From Nocardia acidivorans NBRC 108247 (GTDB taxonomy: Bacteria > Actinomycetota > Actinomycetes > Mycobacteriales > Mycobacteriaceae): DNA of 64,000 nt. Every line of letters begins with the position of its first letter. Position 1 is the first letter of the stretch. The translations under genes were made by a program, and so were the position numbers. Where the stretch lies: NCBI RefSeq assembly GCF_001625085.1, contig NZ_BDAW01000012.1, forward strand, positions 173,000 to 236,999, read 5' to 3'. Shown here piece by piece: positions 47,500 through 56,265 of this stretch. Under the pieces are notes generated by a model. The model was not told the origin of the DNA, did not search any database, and saw only the letters and a program-made list of their open reading frames with translations.

Positions 47500-48518
47500 T
47501 ACTCGCACCCCTGAACGACCTGCGCGAAACACAACCAGTTGTCCGGGAAAAGCCACGGCGCGTACACATTTCCGTACGGCCCGTCACCGAGGACATTGTT
47601 GAACTGCCGCAGCGTGACCGGCATGATCTCGTAGAGCCGGTCGAGGTTGTCCCTGTTCTTCTCCAGGCCCTGCGACATGGTGTTCAGGTCGGTGATGAGC
47701 GGTCCGATCTGGTTGTTGTTCTCCGCACCCATGTCCTGCAATGTCTTCGACAGCGACGCCACATTGTCCAGCAGCGTGCGCAGCAGAACCTGCCGCTGCT
47801 GCACCGCGGTGCCGATCGCCTGACCCTGGGTCAACAGCAGCAGCACGCTGTTCTGATTGTCCGCGGCCAATTGCGAGACCTTGTCCATGCCTTTGAGCAG
47901 GCTGTCCACCGAATCGCGCCGGTCGTCGATGACCTTGGCGAGCGCGCCGATGCTGTCGAGGGCCTGCACCGCCAGCTGCGGGGAATCGCCCATCTGCTGG
48001 TTGACCACATCCAGGGCCTGCCGGAGTTTGGCCGGGTCGATGCCCTCGATACGCTCGAACTGGTTCTTGTACTGCGGATCCTGGACCACCTTGCCCAGGT
48101 TGTACGGGACCGTCGTGTGGTCGAGCCGAATGATATTGCCGGGCAATCCCTTCCGGTCACCCGGGGTCAGCTCGACGTGAAGTCGGCCCAGGATGGTGGA
48201 GAGTTTGATGCCCGCGGTCGCGTCCGCGCCCAAGCGGAGGTCGTTGCGGACCTTCATCTCCACCAGGACCTTGCCGTCGTCCAGCTTCACCGAGCTGACC
48301 TGACCTACATCGATGCCCGAGATATCCACGGTGGCACCGGATTTGAGCCCGGCCGCCTGCGCGAACTCGGCCGAGATGGTCTTATCGCCCAGACGTGCCT
48401 GTTTGATCGCCGTCGATCCCGCCAACAGCAAAGCCACGGTCAGAGAAGCGATCACGCCGGTGCGCAGGTATCGGTTGCGCCAGGCCGCGAAGAGCATGTC
48501 ACGCGCTGCGAGGATCAT
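47499..48518 (-). CDS. mceC: Mce-family protein MceC
   Basis: A 339-residue protein with an N-terminal anchor (YLRTGVIASLTVALLLAGST), the MCE domain (KTISAEFAQAAGLKSGATVD, ISGIDVGQVSSVKL) and a helical region ending in a conserved block (PWLFPDNWLCFAQVVQGCE). The ATG at 48518 overlaps the mceB stop as ATGA and is preferred over the GTG two codons upstream. Confidence 0.9.
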   Translation of the reverse strand: MILAARDMLFAAWRNRYLRTGVIASLTVALLLAGSTAIKQARLGDKTISAEFAQAAGLKSGATVDISGIDVGQVSSVKLDDGKVLVEMKVRNDLRLGADATAGIKLSTILGRLHVELTPGDRKGLPGNIIRLDHTTVPYNLGKVVQDPQYKNQFERIEGIDPAKLRQALDVVNQQMGDSPQLAVQALDSIGALAKVIDDRRDSVDSLLKGMDKVSQLAADNQNSVLLLLTQGQAIGTAVQQRQVLLRTLLDNVASLSKTLQDMGAENNNQIGPLITDLNTMSQGLEKNRDNLDRLYEIMPVTLRQFNNVLGDGPYGNVYAPWLFPDNWLCFAQVVQGCE

Positions 48519-49537
48519 CGGCACACCTGCGACTGCGCGGGTCCGCCGACCTGGGAGAACAGACCCGGCGGCAGCAGTACGCCCCAGAGCGAGACGTCCA
48601 GGCGGCAGATATAGGCATTGCCGTACGCGCCGTAGCCGGAGAACCGCGCCACCGAATTCAGCACGGCCGGGAGTTCGACCGCGGCCTTGTCCAGGGACGC
48701 GCCATTGAGCAGCAGCAATGCCACACCGGCGGTCGCGTCGTTCTGCGCGCGGGCCAATCCGGGTTTGACCGTATCGATGATTCCGACCAGGGAATCGGTC
48801 GCGTGGGCGACCTCCTCGACCGACCCTTTGAGCGCCTCGCCCTGTGCGTACAGGCCCTGCATCAGGCTGCGTGCCTGGGTGATCAGGGTCTCCAATTCAT
48901 TGCTGCGATTGGCCAATCCGGAGATGACGCTGCTCAAATTCGTCAGCACATCGCCCAGGATCTGATCGCGCTGCCCGAACGTGGTCGCCAACTGCGCGGC
49001 CTGGGTGATGAGGGCGCTCATCGACACGTCATTGCCCTGCAGGGCCTGAATCAGCGTCTCGGACAACGAGTTCACCTGATCGGGTTGCAAGACGCCGAAC
49101 AGCGGTTCGAAGCCCGACAGCATGGCCGAGACATCGAAGGACGGTTCGGTGCGGGTGATCGGTATCCGGTCACCCGGTCGCATCGGTGTGCCCGGATCCT
49201 TGCCCGGGATGAGCGCGATATAGCGCTGTCCGATCAGATTCTGGTAGCGCACAAGAGCTTTCGTGGTGTCGGTGGGGTGCTGGCTGTCTTCGATGCGGAA
49301 GTCGACCCGGGCCTTGTAGTCGTCGGTGAAGTCGACCTTGTCGACCCGCCCGACCCGCACCCCGGCCATCCGGATGTCATCGCCGACCCGCAGGCCCAGC
49401 ACATCGGAGAACACCGCCGAATAACCGTGTGTCCCACCGGCAACCGCCCTGCTCAAGGTCGACCAGATGGTGTAGGTGAGCACGACCGCGACGATCGCGA
49501 ACAGGCTGAAGCTGATGGTCGCTTTAGTTGATCGCAT
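48515..49537 (-). CDS. mceB: Mce-family protein MceB
   Basis: A 340-residue protein with an N-terminal anchor (ISFSLFAIVAVVLTYTIWST), the MCE domain (YSAVFSDVLGLRVGDDIRMA, GVRVGRVDKVDF) and a helical region ending with a conserved NAYICRLDVSLWGVL block. The ATG at 49537 lies 2 nt after the mceA stop; longer in-frame extension would run inside mceA. Confidence 0.9.
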   Translation of the reverse strand: MRSTKATISFSLFAIVAVVLTYTIWSTLSRAVAGGTHGYSAVFSDVLGLRVGDDIRMAGVRVGRVDKVDFTDDYKARVDFRIEDSQHPTDTTKALVRYQNLIGQRYIALIPGKDPGTPMRPGDRIPITRTEPSFDVSAMLSGFEPLFGVLQPDQVNSLSETLIQALQGNDVSMSALITQAAQLATTFGQRDQILGDVLTNLSSVISGLANRSNELETLITQARSLMQGLYAQGEALKGSVEEVAHATDSLVGIIDTVKPGLARAQNDATAGVALLLLNGASLDKAAVELPAVLNSVARFSGYGAYGNAYICRLDVSLWGVLLPPGLFSQVGGPAQSQVCR

Positions 49538-49539
49538 TG

Positions 49540-50952
49540 TTATGCACCACCTTTCCCGCTCGAAAGTTCGACATGACCACCGGCGAGCGCGGGGCCGAGT
49601 AGGAGCAGCTGCGCCATATTCGGCTCGCCACCGACGACCGCGGCGACCGCGTCCTTGCCGCGCAGGGCGGCCGGGCCCACCGTGATGTCGGCTCCCGGGG
49701 TGGTCGACTGCGCGGCCGGTGCGGTGATGCCCGGAATCGAGGGCAGACCCGGAATCGGCACGGTCGGAGGACCGGGGCTGGTGATGGTGCTGGGGGCCTG
49801 CGCCTGCGGCGCCGGTCCGGCCGCGCTCAGGCGCTGTGGCAACAGCTGGGCTGGAAACTCTTGCGCCGGAGCCGAATCCGCCACCGACGGGGTGCCACAG
49901 CGCGGGCCGTAGAGGTTTCCGTAGTGCGGGCAATCCTTGGCCACGTACTGCTGGAACGGGGTCAGGCTCACTTCCATCGTCCAGTTCATCTGCCGCTGCG
50001 GTCCGAAGGTGAAGACCGTCCGCAACCGGCGCAGCGCGGTATTGAGATTGCTGATCGCGTACGGGATGGCCTGCGGATCCTGGGCGAGGCTGCCGAACAG
50101 CTCGTCGAGTCCGGAGACCAGGAACTTGCCCGAATCCGGATTCGCCGCGAACAACGTGTTCACCGCGTCGACCGCGGTACCGCCGTTGGCCAGCAGCGCG
50201 ACCAGCGCCGAACGCTGGTCGGTCAGTGTTTTGGCGGTGGTCACCGATTGCGAGAGCACCTCGACCAGCTGTGGCGCGGACCGGCTCAAGGCCGTGGCCG
50301 CGCGCCCCAGATTCCCCAGCAGGTCACCCATTTCGGGCAGCGCGTGCACCTGGGTCATCCAGTTGTCGAGTCGTTCGATGGTCGAACCGGGCACGCGCGC
50401 TTCGGGATCGAATGCGGCGGAGAGCGTGCCCAGCACCCGGCCCAGCTTCTCGGGCTGGATATTGGACAGTACGGTGCGCAGCACATTGAGTGTGCTCTGC
50501 AACTGCACCGTGGCCGCGCTGGTGTCCTCGGCAATGGTCGCGCCCGCCCGCAGCGTCCGCGTGGTGGGTACGGTGTCGACCAATTCGACGGCGGTGACGC
50601 CGAAGATATTGTTGGGAATCACCCGCGCGGTCACCGTGGCCGGAATCGTCTCGGCGACACCGGGTTCGAGCCACAGCGAGGCATTCTGGCGGTCGCCCTT
50701 GGAAACGATGTCGACACCCGCGACCCGCCCGACGATCATGCCGCGGAACTTCACGTCCGCATTGGCGGGCAGTCCATCGCCGGTGCTGGTCAGGGTCGCG
50801 ACGACGGGCACCTTGTCCTCGAAGTCGCCGTGGTAGCGCAGCGCCAACAGGTACAGCAGCAGCGCGAGGGTGCTCAGCACGGCCAGGCCGATGGTCGACA
50901 GTTGGCGGGCGGTGGGTCCGCGACCGCTGGGATCCAGAAGCATTCGGCTCAC
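49540..50952 (-). CDS. mceA: Mce-family protein MceA
   Basis: A 470-residue protein with an N-terminal anchor (about 22-40), the MCE domain (VVATLTSTGDGLPANADVKF, RGMIVGRVAGVDI), a long helical region, and a C-terminal Pro/Gly/Thr-rich tail (about 375-430) that is probably disordered. GTG 50952 directly abuts the yrbEB stop; the in-frame ATG 9 nt on (50943) is an alternative. It is the first mce gene after the permeases. Confidence 0.9.
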   Translation of the reverse strand: MSRMLLDPSGRGPTARQLSTIGLAVLSTLALLLYLLALRYHGDFEDKVPVVATLTSTGDGLPANADVKFRGMIVGRVAGVDIVSKGDRQNASLWLEPGVAETIPATVTARVIPNNIFGVTAVELVDTVPTTRTLRAGATIAEDTSAATVQLQSTLNVLRTVLSNIQPEKLGRVLGTLSAAFDPEARVPGSTIERLDNWMTQVHALPEMGDLLGNLGRAATALSRSAPQLVEVLSQSVTTAKTLTDQRSALVALLANGGTAVDAVNTLFAANPDSGKFLVSGLDELFGSLAQDPQAIPYAISNLNTALRRLRTVFTFGPQRQMNWTMEVSLTPFQQYVAKDCPHYGNLYGPRCGTPSVADSAPAQEFPAQLLPQRLSAAGPAPQAQAPSTITSPGPPTVPIPGLPSIPGITAPAAQSTTPGADITVGPAALRGKDAVAAVVGGEPNMAQLLLLGPALAGGHVELSSGKGGA

Positions 50953-51816
50953 CTACCCCGAGATCCGGAATCCGGGGTCGATGCCCCAGATCGCAAGGGT
51001 CAGCAGCAGATTCACCGACACCATGACCACGATGACCATTTTGATCGCGCGGCCGGCCGCGACGCCCACCCCTTCGGGGCCGCCGGTGGCGGTATAGCCG
51101 TAATAGCACTGGATGAAGGTCGAAAGCAGCACGAAGACAATCACTTTGAGTAGCGACCAGAACACGTCCGGGCCGATCAGGAATTGGTAGAAGTAGTGGT
51201 CGTAGGTGCCCGCGGTGGTGCCGCCCAGGAACAGCACCGACAGTTTCGTGGCCAGGTACGCCACCGCCAGCCCGACGCTGTACAGCGGGATGATGGTCAG
51301 CGTCGAGGCGATCATCCGGGTGCTCACCAGGTACGGAAGCGGCCGGATGGCAATGGATTCCAGCGCGTCGATCTCCTCGGAGATGCGCATGGCCCCGAGC
51401 TGTGCGGTGAACCGGCATCCGGCCTGAATCGCGAAGGCCAGCGTGGCGATGATGGGAGCGAGTTCACGGGTGGTGGCGAAGCCGGAGATGGCGCCGGTGA
51501 GCGGGCTCATGGTGAGCAGGTTCAGCGCGGTGAAGGACTCCATGCCCACGGTGACCCCGGCGAATCCGCACAGCATGATCACCACGCCGATGGTGCCGCC
51601 GCCGACCACCAGTGAACCATTGCCCCAGCCGACATCCGCGGTCAGCCGCAGCACCTCCTTGCGATAGTGCCTGAGCACGAACGGCACCGCGATGATCGTC
51701 CGGAAGAACGTGTACGCCTGATGGCCGAGTCGCTGATTCGCGCGCATCGGGGCCGCGACCGCGCCGGTGACCAGGCGCACCGGTTTGAGGGCCGCGGGAG
51801 TGTAGGTGCTGCCCAC
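50953..51816 (-). CDS. yrbEB: YrbE/MlaE-type ABC permease, second subunit
   Basis: A 287-residue membrane protein with 5-6 helices and the MlaE permease signature around EELDAL-like RISEEIDALESIAIRPLPYL. The helices GGTIGVVIMLCGFAGVTVG and FLLS-type C-terminal segments are typical. With YrbEA it forms the inner-membrane part of the Mce importer, powered by an MceG-type ATPase that is not in this window. GTG 51816 lies just after the yrbEA stop with GAAGG about 9 nt upstream. Confidence 0.92.
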   Translation of the reverse strand: MGSTYTPAALKPVRLVTGAVAAPMRANQRLGHQAYTFFRTIIAVPFVLRHYRKEVLRLTADVGWGNGSLVVGGGTIGVVIMLCGFAGVTVGMESFTALNLLTMSPLTGAISGFATTRELAPIIATLAFAIQAGCRFTAQLGAMRISEEIDALESIAIRPLPYLVSTRMIASTLTIIPLYSVGLAVAYLATKLSVLFLGGTTAGTYDHYFYQFLIGPDVFWSLLKVIVFVLLSTFIQCYYGYTATGGPEGVGVAAGRAIKMVIVVMVSVNLLLTLAIWGIDPGFRISG

Positions 51817-51817
51817 C

Positions 51818-52690
51818 TCAGATCACCTTCGTCGGTAGCAGAGTGTTGTAGAGCTGGGTGAGGATGACATTGGTGGCGAAGGTCATCAGCGCGGCGGTGA
51901 CCACCGCCGAGTTGACCGCATTGGCCACCCCGCCCGGACCGCCCTTGGCGTGCAAGCCGATATCGCAGGCGATCACCGCGGTGAGCAATCCGAAGATCGC
52001 GGCTTTGACCAGCGCGATCACCAGATCGTTCGCCACCGCGAAGGACGCGAACGAGGAGATGAACGATCCGGGCGTGCCGGATTGGGCGTAGACATTGAAC
52101 AGGTAGGCGGTCGCGAATCCGACGAATACGATGAACCCGCACAGCAGCATGCTCACCAGCACCGCCGCCGCCAGCCGGGGCGCGACCAGGCGGCGCACCG
52201 GATCCACACCCATCACCATCATCGCGTCGATCTCCTCGCGAATGGTGCGCGAGCCCAGATCCGCCGCGATGGCCGAGCCGACCGCACCGGCCATCATCAG
52301 CGAGGTGACCAGCGGCGCACCCTGGCGGATCACGCCCAAACCCGCCACCGCGCCGATGAATGTGGTCGCACCGACCTGATTCACCAACGCGCCCAACTGA
52401 ATCGACACCACCACCGCGATGGGCACCGCCACCAGCACGGTGGGAATGGCCGAGACGCTGGTCATGAACGCGCACTGCTTGATGAACTCGCGATACGGGA
52501 AGCGCCGCTGCACCATCGATACGACCAACTGCCGCAGGGCATCTCGACCCAGACTCACCTGGCGGCCGAGGGTCTCCAGCGATCGCTGCGGATGCTCGCG
52601 CCACAATTCGCCCGCGACCGCACCGAGCCTTTCCAGCTCGCCCGATTCCGGGGCCCGCTCGACCCGCACTCTCTCCGATGTGGTGGTCAC
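51818..52690 (-). CDS. yrbEA: YrbE/MlaE-type ABC permease, first subunit
   Basis: A 290-residue membrane permease. After a soluble N-terminal stretch it shows FIKQCAFMTSVSAIPTVLVA, GAVAGLGVIRQGAPLVTSLM, the signature REEIDAMMVMGVDPVRRLVA, and a C-terminal helix (NSAVVTAALMTFATNVILT). GTG 52690 overlaps the stop of the preceding small gene as GTGA, and the frame before it is not conserved. Confidence 0.92.
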   Translation of the reverse strand: MTTTSERVRVERAPESGELERLGAVAGELWREHPQRSLETLGRQVSLGRDALRQLVVSMVQRRFPYREFIKQCAFMTSVSAIPTVLVAVPIAVVVSIQLGALVNQVGATTFIGAVAGLGVIRQGAPLVTSLMMAGAVGSAIAADLGSRTIREEIDAMMVMGVDPVRRLVAPRLAAAVLVSMLLCGFIVFVGFATAYLFNVYAQSGTPGSFISSFASFAVANDLVIALVKAAIFGLLTAVIACDIGLHAKGGPGGVANAVNSAVVTAALMTFATNVILTQLYNTLLPTKVI

Positions 52691-52893
52691 AGCTCGCCCA
52701 TCCCTTCCATCGGGCCGGTGAGGTGGTGCTCCAGGACCACCAGCCCGACGCCGACCGCCGCGACACCCGCGACGGCAGCGCTCAGTACCGCCAGCCAAAG
52801 CCCTACGCGCAGTATCGGATTGACCTTCATTCGCCCACCGAGGATCTTCACGCCGATCACCAGAATGTCGATGAGCCAGACCAGCGCCATCAT
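52687..52893 (-). CDS. Small two-helix membrane protein upstream of yrbEA
   Basis: A 68-residue protein with two hydrophobic segments (MMALVWLIDILVIGVKILGG and VGLWLAVLSAAVAGVAAVGV, then GLVVLEHHL). No family I can name. The ATG at 52893 shares its A with the TGA of the preceding small gene (TGATG), and its stop overlaps yrbEA (GTGA), so it is translationally locked into the mce operon. A GTG at 52935 would give 82 residues but lies inside the preceding gene. A role in assembling the YrbE permease is inference. Confidence 0.65.
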   Translation of the reverse strand: MMALVWLIDILVIGVKILGGRMKVNPILRVGLWLAVLSAAVAGVAAVGVGLVVLEHHLTGPMEGMGEL

Positions 52894-53117
52894 CAGGTCA
52901 TGCACACATTCGAGAAGGTGAGCACCGGCCAGCACACGATCGACCCCAGGAACGACACGATCACATCGACCCCGTGCAGCTGCTTCAGATGCGAGGTGTG
53001 CGTGAGCGTCCAGACGACCCCGACCAGGCCGTACGGAATCCCGAGAATGATCAGCGTCCCCAGGAACTCCGACACCTTCATCTCATAAGCGAGCAACCGG
53101 TCCAGCCGCTTCAACAT
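52893..53117 (-). CDS. Small membrane protein, first gene of the mce operon
   Basis: A 74-residue protein with two hydrophobic segments (FLGTLIILGIPYGLVGVVWT and IVSFLGSIVCWPVLTF) separated by a short polar loop with His residues. I do not recognise the family. The ATG at 53117 has AAAGGA about 10 nt upstream. It is coupled to the next gene by TGATG. Its position at the head of an mce operon suggests an accessory role in the importer. Confidence 0.65.
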   Translation of the reverse strand: MLKRLDRLLAYEMKVSEFLGTLIILGIPYGLVGVVWTLTHTSHLKQLHGVDVIVSFLGSIVCWPVLTFSNVCMT

Positions 53118-53346
53118 CGCGCGTAAGTCCTTTCGCCTACCTGTCAGCGGTCACGCGCGACCCCGCCTCTCGGCTGGCCGCGGCGTCGCCCCGCAGTAGC
53201 GTATGTTACTCACAATTCTCTCCGTTGGAAGGGAGTTTTCGAGAAGTTGTTCGTGGGTATCGTCTCAGCTAGACGTGTACTGCCATGCGGTTCAAGCCCG
53301 CTCCGGATCGTTTTAAGTTATCAACGATTCACACGGCGGTATGGGC
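53118..53346 (-). promoter_or_regulatory. Likely mce operon promoter region
   Basis: A 229-bp gap between the acyl-CoA ligase stop and the first mce gene, with an AT-rich part (53195-53260 and around 53310). On the minus strand TAACAT (53208-53203) and TACGCT (53203-53198) are TANNNT -10 candidates. A small perfect inverted repeat, CGTCT-CAGCT-AGACG, lies at 53261-53275. No clear -35 or known lipid-regulator site was found. Confidence 0.35.
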
Positions 53347-54990
53347 TCAATCGAGCTCCTCCAGCGCGCGCCGCAGCAGCTTGCCGGTGGCATTGCGGGG
53401 GAGTTCGTCGATGAGGACGACATCGCGGGGAACCTTGTGGCGGGCCAGGTTGGCTTTGACGTAGGCCTTGATGTCGCGGGGGTCCGGGGTGGCGTCCGGG
53501 GCGGGGACGATGAAGGCGCGCAGGCGTTTTCCGAAGTCGGGATCGGCCACGCCGATCACCGCGACGTCGAGGATGTCGGGGCGCGCGATGAGAAGATTCT
53601 CCACTTCCAGGGGAAAGACGTTCTCGCCGCCGGAGACGATCATGTCGTCGTCACGGCCGTCGATGAAGAGACGGCCCTCGGCGTCGAAGTGGCCGACATC
53701 GCCGCTGGAGAGCAGGCCGTCGACGGTCTCCTTATCGCGGCCGTCGGTATAGCCGGCGAAGCTCAGGCCGCTGGAGACGAAAATGGTGCCGACCACCCCG
53801 GGTTGGGTTATGCGGCGGCGGTTTTCGTCGTAGATCGCGACGCGGCAGCCGACCGGTGGGCGGCCCACGGTGCCGGGGGCCTCGCGCATATCCCGCGGGG
53901 TCGCGACGGCGGCCACCGCGACCTCCGTTGAGGCGTAGAGGTTATAGAGGACATCGCCGAAGAGGTCGGCGGTGCGTGTGCTCAGATCGGGGGACAGGGA
54001 GGATCCGGCGGCGAAGATGACCCGGAGTGCGGAGGTGTCGGCGCTGCGCACCACCTCCGGATCGAGGTCGACGATGCGTTGCAGCATCGTCGGCACCACA
54101 ACCAGTGTCGCGGCGCGGTGTTCGACCACCGCCTCCAAGGTGGCGCGCGGATCGAACTTGCGCTGGAGCAGAACCACCTTGTTCCCCAGCGCCCAGCCCA
54201 GCATCAACTGCGACAGGCCCGTGCCGTGGAAGACCGGTGCGGCGATCACCATGGCGGCATCGCGGGGCAGTGGAATGCGATCGAGGAACTGCGCCGATTG
54301 CAGCGGGGAAACCTTGTCGCGCGGTGCGCCTTTCGGGGTTCCGGTGGTCCCGCTGGTCAGGATGACCAGCCCGCCGGGCCGCCGCGGCGCGGGCGGTGCG
54401 TCGGCGGAGTTCGCGGCGATGAGGGCGTCGATCGTCGCCATCGCGGTGTCGACCGCGTCCGCGGGATCCACCCAGGTGAGCAGGCGCGGGACGGTGGCGG
54501 GAATCGCGCCGAGCAGACCGAGGAACTCACCGTCCAGCAGGACCGCGCCCACGCCTTCCCGGGCGGCGACATCGGCCAGTTGAGGTGCGGCGAATCCGGT
54601 GTTCAGCAACACCACTCGCGCGCCGAGCTTGCCCGCCGCGAGCAGTGACAGCGCCATACCGCGATGGTCCCGGCACAGCACGCCCAGGACCGTGTCCGCC
54701 CCGAATCCCGCACCGGCCAAACCCCGGGCGAGTGCGTTGGACCGCGCGTCCAGATCGCCGAATGTCAGGGTGCCGCGCTCATCGACGAGTGCTGGCGCAT
54801 GCGGGTCGCGGCGCACCGCATGCGCCAGGACCGTGGTGAATGGGCCGTAGATCGAGGCGTCGCGCAGCGAGCGGATGACCTCGCCCGGCCGCCGGGGGTC
54901 GAACATTCCGCGCCTGCGCAGCACGCCCACCGCGGCCGCCGCGTCCGCGGTCGCGCGGGTCACCCGTCGCACCGTCTCCGCCGTAATCAC
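53347..54990 (-). CDS. Acyl-CoA ligase (AMP-forming), FadD type
   Basis: A 547-residue member of the ANL superfamily, similar in layout to mycobacterial FadD12/FadD2. The AMP-binding loop is LVILTSGTTGTPKGAPRD, then YNLYASTEVA, then the FIDGRDDDMIVSGGENVFP hinge and the C-terminal LPRNATGKLLRR with the catalytic Lys. It would activate a fatty acid or related carboxylic acid to its CoA ester via an acyl-adenylate. GTG 54990 is chosen because GGGAGGA lies 7 nt upstream; the open frame before it has no ribosome site. It precedes the mce operon on the same strand, so it may process imported lipids. Confidence 0.9.
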   Translation of the reverse strand: MITAETVRRVTRATADAAAAVGVLRRRGMFDPRRPGEVIRSLRDASIYGPFTTVLAHAVRRDPHAPALVDERGTLTFGDLDARSNALARGLAGAGFGADTVLGVLCRDHRGMALSLLAAGKLGARVVLLNTGFAAPQLADVAAREGVGAVLLDGEFLGLLGAIPATVPRLLTWVDPADAVDTAMATIDALIAANSADAPPAPRRPGGLVILTSGTTGTPKGAPRDKVSPLQSAQFLDRIPLPRDAAMVIAAPVFHGTGLSQLMLGWALGNKVVLLQRKFDPRATLEAVVEHRAATLVVVPTMLQRIVDLDPEVVRSADTSALRVIFAAGSSLSPDLSTRTADLFGDVLYNLYASTEVAVAAVATPRDMREAPGTVGRPPVGCRVAIYDENRRRITQPGVVGTIFVSSGLSFAGYTDGRDKETVDGLLSSGDVGHFDAEGRLFIDGRDDDMIVSGGENVFPLEVENLLIARPDILDVAVIGVADPDFGKRLRAFIVPAPDATPDPRDIKAYVKANLARHKVPRDVVLIDELPRNATGKLLRRALEELD

Positions 54991-55033
54991 TCGATATCCT
55001 CCCGTACGGTGCTGCCAGAACGTCGTCCAAGCT

Positions 55034-55049
55034 TGAGAATGCTCACTCA
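55034..55049. promoter_or_regulatory. Imperfect palindrome in the divergent fadD/MpaB promoter region
   Basis: TGAGAATGCTCACTCA is a 16-bp imperfect palindrome 44 nt before the fadD start. Its TGAG/CTCA ends resemble TetR-type sites upstream of fatty-acid genes, but no TetR gene is seen here. The rest of 54991-55279 is promoter DNA without a gene. Confidence 0.35.
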
Positions 55050-55279
55050 CATAAATGTCTCTGCTGCCCGGCGCCGAGGAGTCTGCCGGTGTGGAGCTGT
55101 GAGCTGGCAGGTCTTCAATCCAACTCTTGCGCATGAACCTATGTCAGCGTTCTCGCGATCGCAACGTAGCGGCGGTGGCCCCCGGTCCCTCTTGAAAGAT
55201 CGGAGAATCAGCACTAACTTAATGTCTACTCGGTAGCATCCGTGCCCGGAGTCAAGCGCTCGTTCGAGAAGGGACCATC

Positions 55280-56209
55280 ATGACCTTGGACGCAGAGCCC
55301 TGGGACCCGAATTACGATGACCCGCAGGGTGATTCGGTGGGACCACCGCTGACCCTGGAGCAGACCCGCATCCGGATACCCGGGGTGCACCGGGTCGGCG
55401 CGAAACGGCTGCCGCAGTTGCCGGACGCCCTCGACTTCTGGGGGCTGTCCAACGCACCGGCCAATGTGGCCATGCAGATGGCGTGGCCGGAGGTGGGGCG
55501 CGGCGTGGTGGAGAGCCCCGTCGAATCCGGGGCGCTGATGTCGCATCCGTGGAAACGGTTGCGCACCACGGCTTCCTATCTGGCCGTGGCCATCCTCGGT
55601 ACCGAGGCGGAGAAGCGCGCCATGCGCGAGGCGGTCGACGTCGTGCATCGCCAGGTGCGATCCGAGCCGGGCGCGAAGGTCCGATACAACGCGTTCGACC
55701 GCGACACTCAGCTGTGGGTGGCCGCGTGCCTGTACGTCGGATTCGAGGATTCCTATCAGATGCTGCACGGGAAGATGAATGCCGAACAGGCCGAGGCGTT
55801 CTATTCGACCGCGGCGGCGCTGGGCACCACCTTGCAGGTGCATCCGGACATGTGGCCGAAGACGCGCGCGGATTTCGACGCGTACTGGGTGCGGGCGTGC
55901 GCGCGGGTGAGCATCGACGAGGAAGTGCGCGCGTATCTCGATGATCTCCTGCACCTGCGGATGATCCACTGGTATCTGCGGGTGATCTTCGGCGGACTGC
56001 TGCGGTTTCTGACCGCCGGATTCCTGGCGCCGCATATGCGCGAGCATATGGGTGTGGTGTGGAGCGCGGCGGATCAGCGCCGCTTCGAGCATCTGTTCCT
56101 GTTCGTGGGATTCGTCAATCGATTCCTGCCCGGATTTCTGCGTAATGTCGGCGGACCGCAGATCGGTTATGTCCGGCACCGGATTCGACGGCAACAGTCA
56201 TTGGTATGA
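55280..56209 (+). CDS. Oxygenase, MpaB/DUF2236 family
   Basis: A 309-residue protein, entirely in the DUF2236 (ER-bound oxygenase MpaB) family. Visible blocks: ALDFWGLSNAPANVAMQMAW, GRGVVESPVESGALMSHPWK, RTTASYLAVAILGTEAEK, then YNAFDRDTQLWVAACLY, and a C-terminal region FLTAGFLAPHMREHMG. Members are heme-type oxygenases, some cleaving polyprenyl or rubber-like chains. The substrate is unknown. GAGAAGGGA precedes the ATG. It faces a second family member (56266-57144), and the acyl-CoA ligase is divergent from it. Confidence 0.85.
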   Translation: MTLDAEPWDPNYDDPQGDSVGPPLTLEQTRIRIPGVHRVGAKRLPQLPDALDFWGLSNAPANVAMQMAWPEVGRGVVESPVESGALMSHPWKRLRTTASYLAVAILGTEAEKRAMREAVDVVHRQVRSEPGAKVRYNAFDRDTQLWVAACLYVGFEDSYQMLHGKMNAEQAEAFYSTAAALGTTLQVHPDMWPKTRADFDAYWVRACARVSIDEEVRAYLDDLLHLRMIHWYLRVIFGGLLRFLTAGFLAPHMREHMGVVWSAADQRRFEHLFLFVGFVNRFLPGFLRNVGGPQIGYVRHRIRRQQSLV

Positions 56210-56217
56210 CGCGCGAA

Positions 56218-56241
56218 GTGGCCCGCCTGACGGTGGGCCAC
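56218..56241. terminator. Bidirectional hairpin between the two DUF2236 genes
   Basis: GTGGCCCGCC (56218-56227), TGAC loop, GGTGGGCCAC (56232-56241): a 10-bp stem with one G-T pair, 9 nt after the first stop and 25 nt after the second. It has no T-run. Confidence 0.6.
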
Positions 56242-56265
56242 CCGGGTATTCGGTCTCCGGGCCGA

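Noticed and set aside
53347..53931. Plus-strand frame of about 196 codons starting at 53341
   Set aside because: It is antisense to the C-terminal part of the acyl-CoA ligase and shows no domain.
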